From assembly GCF_001445575.1 (NCBI RefSeq), contig NZ_CP013200.1, forward strand, positions 310,001 through 374,000: DNA of 64,000 bases, in the 5' to 3' direction. This document shows positions 1-10,120 of the stretch, piece after piece. Source of the stretch: Arthrobacter alpinus (GTDB taxonomy: Bacteria; Actinomycetota; Actinomycetes; Actinomycetales; Micrococcaceae). Each line of letters opens with the position of its first letter. Position 1 is the stretch's first letter. The translations under genes and the position numbers were made by a program. A model generated the notes under the pieces. It was not told the origin of the DNA and did no database searches. It saw nothing but the letters and a program-made list of their open reading frames with translations.

Positions 1-35
1 GTATGCAAATAGAGCGCTTTTAGCGCACAAAAAGG

Positions 36-72
36 GACACAAAAGCCCCGCCGTCAGCGGGGCTTTTGTGTC
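36..72. terminator. Bidirectional terminator hairpin after topA
   Basis: The 16-base arm 36-51 pairs perfectly with 57-72 around the loop CGTCA. The stem has a GCCCCGC/GCGGGGC core flanked by AAAA/TTTT runs, so each strand ends in a T-rich arm. It lies about 75 bp beyond the topA stop codon. It can end topA and probably also a gene entering from the left edge. Confidence 0.85.
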
Positions 73-146
73 CTCGTTTTCACTACCAAGGCTGCGACTC
101 AGGGGCCGTTTTTGTGCCCCTGAACCACGTCCCGAGGCAACGAATG

Positions 147-2930
147 CTACTTTTTGGCTGCGGCCTTCTTCGCGGGGGCCTTGGCCGCCGGCTTCTTGGC
201 TGCTGGCTTCTTCGCTGCAGTCTTCGTGGTCCGCTTGACCGGGCCGCGGGCGCGCTTGTCCGCCAAGAGTTCGATGGCGCTCTCTCGGGTCAGATCCTCA
301 ATATCAGTCCCCCGCGGCACCGTAATATTGGTGATTCCGTCCGTGATGTACGGACCGAAACGGCCTTCCTTGACCACGATCTTCTTCTCCGAAACGGGGT
401 CGTCACCAAACTCCGCCAGGGGCGCCACGGCGGCACGTGCACCGCGCTGCTTAGGCTGGGAGTAGATCTCCAGCGCCTGCTCCAGCGTGATCGTGAAGAT
501 TTCCTCTTCCGTTCCAATGGACCGGGAATCAGAGTCCTTTTTCAGGTATGGACCAAAGCGGCCGTTCTGCACCGTGATCTCGTTACCTTCAGCATCCGCG
601 CCCAAGACGCGCGGCAGGCTCATGATGGCCAGCGCCTCATCCAGGGTCACCGTATCCACTGTCATGGTCTTGAAGATGGACCCCGTGCGAGGCTTGGCCT
701 TGACGGGCTTCTTCGGCGGCTTCGGCTTGCCGTTCTTGTAGTACTCAACGGGCTGGTTGGCGATTTCTTCAGCCGTCATCTCCGGAATAACTTCGGTGAC
801 ATACGGGCCGTAGCGACCGTTCTTGGCCACCACGGTGTGCCCCGACTCTGGATCAACGCCGAGAACTCGTTCCTCCGGCGCTGCTGTCTCCATGAGCTCC
901 TGAGCCTTGGCAGGCGTCAGCTCATCCGGAGCCAGATCCTCGGGAACATTGGCGCGGGCTGCTTCAATGATCTCCCCGGTCTTGGCGTCCAATGTGGGGA
1001 CAGTGCTTTCCAGGTACGGACCAAACTTGCCCACGCGCAGGACCAGCGTGTCGGTGATGGGCATCGAGTTGATGTCTCGAGCGTCAATCTCGCCAAGGTT
1101 GTTCACAATGGCTTGCAAGCCCTTGTTGTCAACGTCGCCAAAGTAGAAGTGCTTGAGCCAGTCGGAACCTTGCTCCTGGCCGTTGGCGATCCTATCCAGG
1201 CCCTTTTCCATGCCGGCGGTGAATTCGTAGTCCACGTAATCGGTGAAATGCAGTTCCAGCAGGCGCACCACGGAGAACGCAATCCAGCTCGGCACCAGAG
1301 CTGAGCCCTGCTTGCTGACGTAACCGCGGTCCATGATGGTGGACAGGGTGGAGGCGTAGGTGGACGGGCGGCCAATACCGCGCTCTTCCATTTCCTTCGT
1401 CAACGAGGCTTCTGTAAAACGCGGCGGCGGCGAAGTGTCGTGGCCGTTGGCCTGAACTTCAGCAGCGGTCAGAGAGTCATTTTCCTTGACGTTGGGCAGG
1501 CGGCGATCCGAATCGTCGGAGTCGTTGCGTGACTCGTCACGGCCTTCTTCATAAGCGGCCAAGAAGCCGCGGAAGGTGATGACAGTACCGGAGGCTGAGA
1601 ATTCAGCGTCCTGGCCGTCAGCAACGCCGCCGATAGCCTTGGCGCCTAACTTGATGGTCGCCGTCGAGCCCTTGGCATCTGCCATCTGGGAGGCGACAGT
1701 GCGCTTCCAGATCAGTTCGTAGAGTTTGAATTCGTCCTTACCCAAGGCGCTGGCCACCTGTGCCGGGGTGCGGAAGGAGTCACCTGCGGGACGGATGGCC
1801 TCGTGGGCTTCCTGCGCATTGGCTGCTTTGCTGGCGTAGACGCGCTTGCTGGCCGGCACAAATTCGGGGCCGTACAGCTCCGAGGCCTGGCGGCGGGCGG
1901 CATTGACGGCTTCATCGCTCAAGGAGGATGAATCGGTACGCATATAGGTGATGTAACCGTTTTCATACAGGCGCTGGGCGGTCTGCATGGTGGATTTGGA
2001 GGAGAAGCGCAGCTTGCGGCCAGCCTCCTGCTGCAGGGTCGACGTCGTAAACGGCGCGGCCGGGCGGCGGGTGTACGGCTTGTGCTCCACTGAGCGGACG
2101 GCAAAGCTGACGTCCTGGAGGGCTGTGGCGAGAGCCTTGGCGGCCACTTCATCCAGGTGGGCAACGTTCTTGCCGGTCAGCTCGCCCTGATCGTTGAAGT
2201 CGCGACCAGACGCCACGCGCTTGCCGTCAACGGCGGCAAGTTTGGCACTGAAGGACTCACCGGTTTCCGGCGTGAAGGTGCCCGCCAGGTCCCAGTAGTT
2301 GGCCGAACGGAACGCCATCCGCTCACGCTCACGCTCCACCACCATGCGCGTCACCACGGACTGCACGCGGCCAGCCGACAGCTTGGGCGCAACCTTGCGC
2401 CACAGCACCGGTGAGAGCTCGTAACCGAACAGGCGATCCACCACGCGGCGGGTTTCCTGCGCATCTACCAGATCGGTATCCAGTTCACGCAAGTTACCCA
2501 AAGCGCGCTGCAGGGACTCCTTGGTGATTTCAGCAAACGTCATGCGGTACACAGGTACCTTGGGCTTGAGCACCTCGAGCAGGTGCCACGCGATGGCTTC
2601 GCCTTCGCGATCCCCATCAGTTGCGAGATAAAGTTCGTCGGCATCTTTGAGCTGTGCCTTGAGCTCCGCCACCTTTTTCTTCTTGTCGGAAGAGACCACG
2701 TAATACGGCTTGAAATTGTTCTCAAGATCGACAGCGAACTTACCGATCGAGGACTTCTTCAGCTCCGCAGGCAGCTCGGAAGGCTGCGGCAGGTCACGGA
2801 TGTGCCCAATGGAGGCTTCGACAACGAAACCCTCGCCGAGGTACTTGGCGATGGTCTTGCTTTTGGCAGGGGACTCGACAATCACGAGCTTTTTGCCGGT
2901 CTTGGGCTTGCTAGCTGCCTTGGTGGGCAC
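147..2930 (-). CDS. topA: DNA topoisomerase I (type IA)
   Basis: Type IA topoisomerase that relaxes negative supercoils through a 5'-phosphotyrosine intermediate. The 927-aa protein opens with a TOPRIM domain (VESPAKS at 18-24; acidic DGDREGE at 105-111). The active-site tyrosine is Tyr329 in YMRTDS. The C-terminal half has four repeats of the GRFGPY type (KFGPY, RYGPY, RFGPY, RFGPY). It finishes in a Lys/Ala-rich tail of about 30 residues, typical of actinobacterial TopA and thought to aid DNA binding and processivity. The start is GTG at 2930, with AGGAG about five bases upstream. Nothing key is missing. It is transcribed alone and ends at the hairpin 36-72. Confidence 0.98.
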   Translation of the reverse strand: MPTKAASKPKTGKKLVIVESPAKSKTIAKYLGEGFVVEASIGHIRDLPQPSELPAELKKSSIGKFAVDLENNFKPYYVVSSDKKKKVAELKAQLKDADELYLATDGDREGEAIAWHLLEVLKPKVPVYRMTFAEITKESLQRALGNLRELDTDLVDAQETRRVVDRLFGYELSPVLWRKVAPKLSAGRVQSVVTRMVVERERERMAFRSANYWDLAGTFTPETGESFSAKLAAVDGKRVASGRDFNDQGELTGKNVAHLDEVAAKALATALQDVSFAVRSVEHKPYTRRPAAPFTTSTLQQEAGRKLRFSSKSTMQTAQRLYENGYITYMRTDSSSLSDEAVNAARRQASELYGPEFVPASKRVYASKAANAQEAHEAIRPAGDSFRTPAQVASALGKDEFKLYELIWKRTVASQMADAKGSTATIKLGAKAIGGVADGQDAEFSASGTVITFRGFLAAYEEGRDESRNDSDDSDRRLPNVKENDSLTAAEVQANGHDTSPPPRFTEASLTKEMEERGIGRPSTYASTLSTIMDRGYVSKQGSALVPSWIAFSVVRLLELHFTDYVDYEFTAGMEKGLDRIANGQEQGSDWLKHFYFGDVDNKGLQAIVNNLGEIDARDINSMPITDTLVLRVGKFGPYLESTVPTLDAKTGEIIEAARANVPEDLAPDELTPAKAQELMETAAPEERVLGVDPESGHTVVAKNGRYGPYVTEVIPEMTAEEIANQPVEYYKNGKPKPPKKPVKAKPRTGSIFKTMTVDTVTLDEALAIMSLPRVLGADAEGNEITVQNGRFGPYLKKDSDSRSIGTEEEIFTITLEQALEIYSQPKQRGARAAVAPLAEFGDDPVSEKKIVVKEGRFGPYITDGITNITVPRGTDIEDLTRESAIELLADKRARGPVKRTTKTAAKKPAAKKPAAKAPAKKAAAKK

Positions 2931-3131
2931 GGTACTCCTACAGGGAATGAAAGGTGGACGAACGGCGTCCCCAAGAGCCTAGTTCACCATATTTTTACCG
3001 CGAAAGCGTATTGCTTGGGAAACGGAGTGTGGAAAACCGTCAGTTTTAAAGGCTCTTCGTGGCCAAGCTCATTCATTTTCGCAGGCATGTGAAGTTCGAC
3101 GGCGCTTAGCTGGCACTACCGCTGGGGCCCG

Positions 3132-4760
3132 TCATTCGGCGGGAACCAAGAACCCGTCGCGCACCAGATTACGCACTTCGAGGGCAAGGGCTTCAGCGAA
3201 CTCTGAATCGTCCCTTTCTAGCAACACTGCCAAGGCGCCGATGATTTGCCCGGCCGTCAGCTCGCCGTCGCACGCGGAAACAAAACCAGCCAACTCGGTA
3301 CTCAAAAGGTTGGTGCGCCGTAGCCCAGCACCTTGGCGCAACAAGATCACTCCGGGGTGTTCAGCCCCAGGACTCTGGTGGCGTTCCTCGGTGACATCGG
3401 AGGCCACCAGCAGGTACTCGAAAGTAAGATCATGGTGTTTTTTGAGCCAGAGCCCTCGGTCAACCGTGCTCGCCAGATGCGGGCCCACGGGCTGTTCAAT
3501 CGGGTAGAGGATCTCCTCAAAGCGGGGAGCATCGGCGCTTTCACCGTCTGCCGGGCGACGCAGGAAGATGTACCCGAAACCAATTCCAACCACGTTTCGT
3601 GAGGCAAAGTCCAGTAGATACTCCTCATAGGCGTTGGCATAGGCGGCGGAATCCCTTCCCTGCGAAGCGTCCTGCAGCCACGTCTCGGCATAACCACCAG
3701 GAGACACCTGCTCGCGTTGAATGAACCACGCTTCGATCTCCGCATCCAGCCACTGCGCGGGGCGAGCATGCCATTGCTCCGCCGTGCGGGCGCCTTCCGC
3801 TTCTGCGCGGTTGACCTCCCAGTTCCCGAGCATTTGCGCAGTGCCACCCGGTTGCAGCACATCCGGCAAGCCGCGGACCAGTGATTCCACAATGGCGTCG
3901 CCAGCCATGCCACCGTCACGATAGGTGAACTGCTCGCTACTCTGTTCACCGCGGTGCCGGGGCGTGATGACGAATGGCGGGTTGGAGACCACGAGGTCGA
4001 ACCGCTCCCCCGCAACCGGCTCGAGCAAGCTCCCTAGGCGGAGCGATACTCGGGCGTCCTGATTGGCCGGGTCAAAATCAGCAGCCTCAAGGTTTAGTGC
4101 CGGAGCGTTGAGGAGCAGATTGAAGCGGGTGAAGGCCAAAGCGCGTTCTGAAATGTCAGTGGCCACCACACGCTCGGCATGGTGCAACAGATGGAAAAGC
4201 TGGATGCCGCAGCCGGTGCCAAGGTCCAACGCTTTGTGGACCTGCCTGCGGATGGTGCCTTGAGCCAGAGTCAGCGAAGCTTGGCCAATGCCCAGAACGT
4301 GATCCTTGCGCAGGACGCCGGGGCGCTGGTGCGCGCCGAGATCGCTGGCCACCCACAAATTGGTGTCTTGGCCGCCCTCCTCAGTTGCGGCCCAGCCGTA
4401 GGGACGGAGGTCGACGGCCGCACGCACCATGCCGGGCTGTTCCACCTCTTCGATGACGCCCAGTTCCAAGAGTTTCTCGATGCCGGCTGTGGGCAGTGCC
4501 GCGGCCAGCGATTCCTCGTGGATCGGCTGTGAGAGCAACCACAGCTTCACCACGATGGCCAGTGGATCTGTAGTGCCGCGCAGCAGCAATGCGGCAGGGA
4601 CCATTTGGTCACGGTCCAGCGCTCGGTTGGCGTCGTCCCCCAGGAGCTCCGCCACGCCGTCAACCGTGTAGTTGATGGCAATCAGATCAGTGGCCAGAGC
4701 TGCAAGAAGTCCTGGGTTGTCACTGCGTGGGGCGTGAGGAACGGTGGCGAAATCAGTCAT
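3132..4760 (-). CDS. SAM-dependent methyltransferase with NPPF motif
   Basis: A 542-aa protein. Residues 1-150 form an N-terminal region found with this family in actinobacteria. Then comes a Rossmann methyltransferase domain with the SAM loop LDLGTGCG at 178-185 and NPPF at 260-263. NPPF/NPPY motifs mark N-methylation of amide or exocyclic amino groups (HemK/PrmC and RsmC-like enzymes). The actual substrate (ribosomal RNA or protein glutamine) cannot be read from the sequence. The start ATG at 4760 is six bases after TAGGCT (4772-4767 on the minus strand), so the mRNA is probably leaderless. The gene stands alone between trhO and topA. Confidence 0.85.
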   Translation of the reverse strand: MTDFATVPHAPRSDNPGLLAALATDLIAINYTVDGVAELLGDDANRALDRDQMVPAALLLRGTTDPLAIVVKLWLLSQPIHEESLAAALPTAGIEKLLELGVIEEVEQPGMVRAAVDLRPYGWAATEEGGQDTNLWVASDLGAHQRPGVLRKDHVLGIGQASLTLAQGTIRRQVHKALDLGTGCGIQLFHLLHHAERVVATDISERALAFTRFNLLLNAPALNLEAADFDPANQDARVSLRLGSLLEPVAGERFDLVVSNPPFVITPRHRGEQSSEQFTYRDGGMAGDAIVESLVRGLPDVLQPGGTAQMLGNWEVNRAEAEGARTAEQWHARPAQWLDAEIEAWFIQREQVSPGGYAETWLQDASQGRDSAAYANAYEEYLLDFASRNVVGIGFGYIFLRRPADGESADAPRFEEILYPIEQPVGPHLASTVDRGLWLKKHHDLTFEYLLVASDVTEERHQSPGAEHPGVILLRQGAGLRRTNLLSTELAGFVSACDGELTAGQIIGALAVLLERDDSEFAEALALEVRNLVRDGFLVPAE

Positions 4761-4937
4761 GCCTCAAGCCTAACGATTTCCGGACGGCCCGCCTGCCGGG
4801 CCCACGCACCCGAGCAAAGGGACAGCAAGCTCCGGCTCCCGGAGCGGGGATGGATTTCGAAGGCCGTCCGCGGCCGAGGAAATCTTACTGCCCGCGAGGG
4901 AGTCGGAACTTGTGGTACCTAGTCTCGACAGGCGGAG

Positions 4938-5831
4938 TCAGTCGGTGCAGCCCTGCGGGCATTGCAGCGTTTCCGGCGCGCTGGCACACTCTTCGCAATA
5001 GAGATTTAGGTTGCGGCAGCTGGGGTTGGAGCAATTTTCAAATTTGTTGCTTGGGTTGCTGCAGCGAATGCAGTGGCCAATCTCCTTGGCCTCGTCGCTG
5101 AATTCCATGTGCATGCGCTTGTCGAACACGTACAGCGAGCCTTCCCACAGGCCCTTATCTTTGAAGGTCTCTCCGTAGCGGACGATCCCGCCGTCCATTT
5201 GGTAGACCTCTTTAAAACCGCGGTTGACCATGAGGGAGCTGAGAACTTCACAACGGATGCCGCCGGTGCAGTAGGTGACGACGGGCTTGTCCTTGAGGTC
5301 GTCGTACTTGCCGGAGTCCAGTTCCTTAATGAAGTCGTGAGTGGTGTCGACGTCTGGGACGATGGCGTTCTTGAACTTGCCGATCTGCGCCTCGAAGGCA
5401 TTACGACCGTCAAAGAACACTACTTCTTCGCCATTGGATTCCTTCTTGGCAACAAGTTCGTGGAGTTCTTCGGGTTTGAGATGCGTACCGCCGCCCACCA
5501 CACCGTTTTCATCAACTTGGAGCTCACCGGGGGCACCAAAACTGACGATCTCATCCCGGGCCTTGACGCTCAGGCGGGGGAAATCGTCTCCGGTACCATC
5601 GGACCATTTGATGTCCATGTCTTTGAAACCGGGGTATTCACGCGTGGTCTTCAGGTATTGCTTGAGATCCTTGATGTCACCGCCAACGGTGGCATTAATG
5701 CCGTCTTTGGAGATGATGATGCGCCCCTTCAGGCTGAGCTTTTCGCACAGGGCACGCTGCCAGAGCTTGATCGCTTCCGGATCGCTGAGAGGGGTGAAGC
5801 CATAAAAGAGCACAATTTTGTTCATCGACAC
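4938..5831 (-). CDS. trhO: tRNA uridine(34) hydroxylase TrhO (rhodanese family)
   Basis: Member of the YceA/TrhO family, which makes 5-hydroxyuridine at tRNA position 34 in an oxygen-dependent way. The 297-aa protein has an N-terminal ferredoxin-like domain (about 1-95), a rhodanese domain with the active-site loop YCTGGIRCE (Cys188), and a C-terminal cysteine-rich tail with several CxxC-type pairs that probably binds zinc. The GTG at 5831 lies seven bases after TAGGCT (5844-5839), so that start is preferred over ATG 5825 if the transcript is leaderless. It is divergent from the GNAT gene: 77 bp separate the two starts and each side has its own TAGGCT. Confidence 0.92.
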   Translation of the reverse strand: MSMNKIVLFYGFTPLSDPEAIKLWQRALCEKLSLKGRIIISKDGINATVGGDIKDLKQYLKTTREYPGFKDMDIKWSDGTGDDFPRLSVKARDEIVSFGAPGELQVDENGVVGGGTHLKPEELHELVAKKESNGEEVVFFDGRNAFEAQIGKFKNAIVPDVDTTHDFIKELDSGKYDDLKDKPVVTYCTGGIRCEVLSSLMVNRGFKEVYQMDGGIVRYGETFKDKGLWEGSLYVFDKRMHMEFSDEAKEIGHCIRCSNPSNKFENCSNPSCRNLNLYCEECASAPETLQCPQGCTD

Positions 5832-5908
5832 GGTTTAAAGCCTACTTTGTGCCACCAAATGTCGACATGACGGCTTCCACAAGCACTCCGCTGGCATAGG
5901 CTGAGGAT

Positions 5909-6625
5909 ATGACGCTTGCTTCCACAGAGCTAGCTGGCCAGACAGCTGCATGGTTTGCCGGTTGGACTGCGCTACGAAGCTACCCAAGCCGCTCCGGACC
6001 AGGGTATCTGGCAGCCCTGCGCCTCGATCGTAGTGGCGGCTGGGAGTATTTCACCACCGTTCCCTCACCATCGACTTTTGCTGATGTGGCCGCCGAAGTG
6101 AACGCTTCACCGCAGCGTGCCTTGTGTGTTCTGGGACCCGATGTGCACCGGTATGTGAAGATGGCCCACCAATCAGGGATGGGAATGCTGTCCGCCTCTG
6201 AACAGCTCATGATCTGCCATTTGGAAACCCAAGATAATCAAGACCCTTTCCTCGGTGACCCCGAGCTGTCGCTGGTTGTAAAAGCAATGGGCGGCAAGCA
6301 CAGTGCGTCAGCCTGCCAGGCGCGGATCTCCGTATCCATCATGCGAGGGAATACCGTTCTTGCCACGGGAAAAGTGGGCGTCTACGGCGACTATGCCATC
6401 TTTGATCAAATTGAAACCCACGCCCAGCACCGCCGGCGCGGCTATGGGCTGCTGCTCATGAAAGCTCTGACAGCCAGAGCTATGGCGTACCCGGTGACCA
6501 CCGGCCTACTACTGGCCAGCACTGACGGTCAACGGCTGTACTTCAAGCTCGGTTGGCGCAGTATCAGCACCGTCACGGTTTTGGTACCCAGATCCCGCCT
6601 TGAGGAGCTGGCCCGAGGTCACTGA
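5909..6625 (+). CDS. GNAT family N-acetyltransferase
   Basis: A 238-aa protein whose C-terminal half is a GNAT fold. The acetyl-CoA binding loop RRRGYG lies at 175-180, followed by the helix LLLMKALTARAM. The N-terminal 110 residues are not recognisable. Acetyl-CoA transfer is expected from the family; the substrate is unknown. The start ATG is six bases after TAGGCT (5897-5902), indicating a leaderless mRNA. The helicase gene begins about 95 bp downstream on the same strand with its own candidate promoter. Confidence 0.82.
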   Translation: MTLASTELAGQTAAWFAGWTALRSYPSRSGPGYLAALRLDRSGGWEYFTTVPSPSTFADVAAEVNASPQRALCVLGPDVHRYVKMAHQSGMGMLSASEQLMICHLETQDNQDPFLGDPELSLVVKAMGGKHSASACQARISVSIMRGNTVLATGKVGVYGDYAIFDQIETHAQHRRRGYGLLLMKALTARAMAYPVTTGLLLASTDGQRLYFKLGWRSISTVTVLVPRSRLEELARGH

Positions 6626-6719
6626 ACAAGACACTTCGAGCCCATTGAGCGCCATTGTGCGGGCCAACATTGCCCCTCCCGAGGATTCCTGTGCAAGAGC
6701 GCAGTGGCACAATGATGTG

Positions 6720-9050
6720 GTGTCCACCAACAATTCCCTGATCCAGCTGCTTGGCGGGGGAAACGCCCCTGCCCAGCTGCAGCATGTCCGTCGAATTCCG
6801 GCGCGACAGGCCGTGCACCTTCCCTGGCCGGATTGGGTTCATCCCGACATTGTCAGTGCTTATTCGTTTCTAGGCGTTGACCAACCGTGGCGACACCAGG
6901 TGGAGGGTGCCACGGCAGCTCACAATGGCCAGCACACCATCATTGCCACCGGTACCGCATCAGGAAAATCGCTGGCTTACCAATTGCCTGCCCTCGACGC
7001 GGTCCATCGCGCCGCCTTGCGCGTGGCGGAAAATCCCGGCCTGCTGGAGGTCGATGGTGCCGTGACGCTGTACCTCTCCCCCACAAAGGCACTGGCCGCT
7101 GACCAGCTGGCCGCTCTAAATTCGTTGAAGCTGCCCACCTTGCGGGCAGCAACCTACGACGGCGACACAGCCCCTGCAGATCGACGCTGGATTCGTGATC
7201 ACAGCAACTTCATCCTGTGCAACCCGGACATGCTGCACTTTGGGGTCCTGCCCAACCACACGTGGTGGGCCCGCTTCTTCAGACGGTTGAAGTACGTGGT
7301 CATTGATGAGGCACACAGTTACCGGGGGGTCTTCGGTTCTCATGTGGCGGTTTTACTGCGACGTCTGAGGCGGATCTGCGCCCACTATGGGACCAACCCG
7401 GTTTTTATCGGCGCATCAGCCACGTCCTCCGATCCTGGCGTCTCATTTGCACGATTGATCGGGGCTCCTGTCACCACTGTCACGGAAGACAGTTCTCCAC
7501 ACGGCGCCACCACCGTCGCGTTGTGGGAGCCGGAGCTAACGGAGTTTGCCGGTGAGAACGGTGCCAAGACCCGCCGCACCGCCATTGCCGAAACGTCTGA
7601 TTTGCTAGCCAATTTGGTCTCTGCCCGTGTGCGCACCATTGCCTTCATTAAGTCCCGCCGCGGTGCCGAGACCATCGCCACCGTGACTAAACGGCTTTTG
7701 CAAGACGTCGACCCCAGCCTTCCTCCGCGTATAGCCGCCTACCGTTCCGGCTATCTGCCCGAGGAAAGGCGCGAACTAGAAAAAGCCCTCCGCGCCGGAG
7801 ACTTGTTGGGCGTCTCCAGCACCTCTGCGTTGGAACTGGGGATCGATATTTCGGGGCTGGACGCGGTGCTGGTCGCTGGCTGGCCCGGGACCAAGGCTTC
7901 CTTCTTTCAGCAGATCGGCCGGGCAGGGCGTGCCGGGCAGGACGCTCTTGCAGCTTTTGTGGCAAGTGATGATCCGTTGGACACATTCTTAGTTCATCAT
8001 CCAGAAGCCATCTTTGATAGCGCGCTGGAAGCCACCGTGTTCGACCCTGCCAACCCGTATGTTTTGGGCCCGCACTTGTGCGCAGCTGCGGCCGAACTGC
8101 CCATCACTGTTCAGGATCTGGCCATTTTTGACGCCAGCACCCCTGCGTTGCTGGATCAGTTGGTAGCCCAAGGCTATTTGCGACGGCGCCCAGCCGGCTG
8201 GTTTTGGACGCATCCGCAAAGTGCCGCGGCCATGGTCAACCTCCGTGATGACGGCGGTGGACCCATCAATATTATCGAGGCAGATACGGGTGCCCTGTTG
8301 GGAACCATGGGGTCCCCGCAGTCCCACTACCAAGCTCACACTGGAGCGGTGTATGTCCACCAGGGCACCAGCTACGTGGTCTTGGAACTCAATGAGTCAG
8401 AGCACTGCGCTCTAGTCAGGCGCGGCACCCCAGACTTTTACACAACGGCCCGCGACGTCACCCAAATTGAGGTGATTGAATCCAGCAAGCACGAGCTGTG
8501 GGGGCCGGTAGAAATGCACTTTGGCCCTGTTCAAGTCCGCACCCAGGTTGTTTCCTTTCAACGCAAGGCCATCATTTCCAATGAGGTCCTTGGCGAGGAA
8601 CCCCTCGAACTGGAAGCCCGGGACCTCTTCACCAAAGCCGTCTGGTTCACGCTGGACAATGAGACACTCCTGGCCGGCGGGTTGGTGGAGCCACAATTTC
8701 CTGGCGCCCTCCATGCTGCCGAACATGCCGCCATTGGCTTGCTACCCCTCGTTGCTTCCAGTGACAGATGGGACGTTGGCGGTGTTTCCACGGCCATCCA
8801 TGCCGACACCGGACAGCCCACCATCTTCGTTTACGACGGCCATCCTGGTGGCGCCGGTTTCGCAGAGCGGGGCTTCGACATGGCACGGACTTGGTTGCGC
8901 GCCACGAAGGAGGCGATTGAGGCGTGCGAATGCCCGTCCGGTTGCCCGTCCTGTATTCAGTCGCCCAAGTGCGGCAACAAGAACAATCCCTTGGATAAGC
9001 GCGGTGCCGTGCTGCTGCTGAAGATCTTGCTGGCCCATGCACCGGGCTAA
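6720..9050 (+). CDS. DEAH-box helicase with DUF1998 C-terminal domain
   Basis: Superfamily 2 helicase of about 776 aa. Motif I is GTASGKS (about 78-84), motif II DEAH (196-199), motif III GASAT, and motif VI QIGRAGRAG. The C-terminal DUF1998 region carries a zinc-type cluster CECPSGCPSC plus a further Cys. This is the 'helicase/secretion neighbourhood' helicase family, related to SftH-type 3'-5' DNA helicases, and it sits convergent to the Tad locus as in other actinobacteria. The reading frame is open upstream to 6600. GTG 6720 is preferred because CACAAT (6708-6713) lies six bases before it and the protein then starts STNNSLIQLL, as family members do. A repair or recombination role is inferred, not shown. 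Confidence 0.9.
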   Translation: MSTNNSLIQLLGGGNAPAQLQHVRRIPARQAVHLPWPDWVHPDIVSAYSFLGVDQPWRHQVEGATAAHNGQHTIIATGTASGKSLAYQLPALDAVHRAALRVAENPGLLEVDGAVTLYLSPTKALAADQLAALNSLKLPTLRAATYDGDTAPADRRWIRDHSNFILCNPDMLHFGVLPNHTWWARFFRRLKYVVIDEAHSYRGVFGSHVAVLLRRLRRICAHYGTNPVFIGASATSSDPGVSFARLIGAPVTTVTEDSSPHGATTVALWEPELTEFAGENGAKTRRTAIAETSDLLANLVSARVRTIAFIKSRRGAETIATVTKRLLQDVDPSLPPRIAAYRSGYLPEERRELEKALRAGDLLGVSSTSALELGIDISGLDAVLVAGWPGTKASFFQQIGRAGRAGQDALAAFVASDDPLDTFLVHHPEAIFDSALEATVFDPANPYVLGPHLCAAAAELPITVQDLAIFDASTPALLDQLVAQGYLRRRPAGWFWTHPQSAAAMVNLRDDGGGPINIIEADTGALLGTMGSPQSHYQAHTGAVYVHQGTSYVVLELNESEHCALVRRGTPDFYTTARDVTQIEVIESSKHELWGPVEMHFGPVQVRTQVVSFQRKAIISNEVLGEEPLELEARDLFTKAVWFTLDNETLLAGGLVEPQFPGALHAAEHAAIGLLPLVASSDRWDVGGVSTAIHADTGQPTIFVYDGHPGGAGFAERGFDMARTWLRATKEAIEACECPSGCPSCIQSPKCGNKNNPLDKRGAVLLLKILLAHAPG

Positions 9051-9105
9051 TTTCTCTGTTCACTTTTCAACGAGCATGAGCGCAAGCGCTTGGTGTCCAG
9101 CAACT

Positions 9106-9492
9106 TTACGGTTGGGCGTGCCCCCTAGCAGGGAGCACGCTATCCGGCGGCGGCCCAGCTCTGGCCTGACCGTAGGCCGGCCAAGGTAGCGCCGTTTCGA
9201 TGCTCACTCTCACCTGCACCGAATCGCTCCCAGCAAACACAGCACATTCCACCAGAGTGGCCGAGTTCGCGGCCGCCACGTCCGCAGCGATCTGACACGG
9301 ATCTCCGGCACTGAGCCCCCTGTGTGCATCCGCGGCTGCGAGCGCAGCCAGATCGGCTGCTGTGGCAGCTCTTCCCGCCGCCACCGCAGCCGTTGCGAGC
9401 CCCAGAACCAACACCATCAGCATCAGCATCGCTAGTGCGATCCCGGCGGCCAGCATGGTTCCGGCCCCGCGCTCACCACTGCACGTTGCCAT
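9106..9492 (-). CDS. TadE-like protein (helicase/secretion neighbourhood type)
   Basis: A 128-aa protein: short N-terminus MATCSGERGAG, one hydrophobic helix (about 12-36), then an alanine-rich segment with ADLAALAAADA and two cysteines, as in the Rv3655c-like TadE-like family of this locus. Such proteins are minor pseudopilins or pilus-assembly factors held in the membrane. ATG 9492 is chosen because it starts directly before the pilin-like helix; an upstream in-frame start at 9603 would add 37 residues that do not resemble the family. It overlaps the end of tadE by 20 bp and is the last gene of the operon. Confidence 0.75.
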   Translation of the reverse strand: MATCSGERGAGTMLAAGIALAMLMLMVLVLGLATAAVAAGRAATAADLAALAAADAHRGLSAGDPCQIAADVAAANSATLVECAVFAGSDSVQVRVSIETALPWPAYGQARAGPPPDSVLPARGHAQP

Positions 9493-10060
9493 GGTGGGCA
9501 CCTTTCCAAGCAATGGCGGCCTCTTCGCAATGCCCATTTCGAAGCGGGCATTGGGTAGTCCTGACCCACCGCCACAGAGAAGATTTGCGGACGGGTGCAT
9601 CACCCACAGCGGGCACAGGGCTGCCTTCGAAGCGCGCTGAAGTCATGTGATGGATCGTTGGATCAGGGGCAGCGGATTCCACCTTTGCCATGGCTTGGGC
9701 CGACTGGGTCCACGGCACTAGGGCAGATAGCGCCCCACCGGCCCTGCCTTGAACGGTGACCGTGGCATATCCGCCATCATTGCCCAGAGCTACCGATACT
9801 CCGTCCCCCGACACCCGGGCTACGACTTCTGCGACCTGGCTCGGGGAATCTCCCCTCGCCAAGGCACGGGCACCTGCTCTGGCTCCTTCTTCCAAACGCA
9901 ACTGCAACATGCCAGTGGAGACGGCAAGAAGCAGCAGTGCCAACAGGACCGTGACCGCAGGCAGGACCACGGCGAGTTCAGCAGTGACCGATCCCCGAAT
10001 TTTTGCTGGACGTGGGCTGCCAGTAGACGCCTGCATTCGGTCCGTGCCATGATCACTCAT
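9473..10060 (-). CDS. tadE: TadE family pilus assembly protein
   Basis: A 195-aa TadE-type pseudopilin. Near the N-terminus is the prepilin-like site G-SVTAE (Glu at +5), followed by a long hydrophobic helix LAVVLPAVTVLLALLLLAV and the conserved EGARAGARALARG. ATG 10060 is preferred because GAGGGTGAGGGA precedes it; an upstream ATG at 10117 lacks a ribosome binding site. The last 55 or so residues (from about MTSARFEGS) are polar and Trp/Cys-containing and do not look like TadE. They overlap the next gene, so the C-terminus may be a local extension. It follows the pilin gene closely and belongs to the Tad operon. Confidence 0.8.
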   Translation of the reverse strand: MSDHGTDRMQASTGSPRPAKIRGSVTAELAVVLPAVTVLLALLLLAVSTGMLQLRLEEGARAGARALARGDSPSQVAEVVARVSGDGVSVALGNDGGYATVTVQGRAGGALSALVPWTQSAQAMAKVESAAPDPTIHHMTSARFEGSPVPAVGDAPVRKSSLWRWVRTTQCPLRNGHCEEAAIAWKGAHHGNVQW

Positions 10061-10120
10061 TCCCTCACCCTCCCCTGCCGATTCGAGGCTTTGTGTTGCT
10101 GTCCTCGGACGAACCATCTA

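Noticed and set aside
66..1304. 412-aa open frame on the plus strand opposite topA
   Set aside because: It lies wholly antisense to the certain topA gene, is Leu/Arg/Gly-rich and has no recognisable domain. Such frames are common opposite GC-rich genes.
5073..5870. 265-aa plus-strand frame opposite trhO
   Set aside because: Antisense to trhO, which has all family motifs. It resembles nothing known.
9051..9105. Terminator between the helicase and the TadE-like gene
   Set aside because: Only a 5-bp AGCGC/GCGCT pairing is present, too weak to call.
9492..9603. Upstream extension of the TadE-like gene to ATG 9603
   Set aside because: It adds 37 residues unlike the family, overlaps tadE widely, and the pilin-like helix already begins just after ATG 9492.
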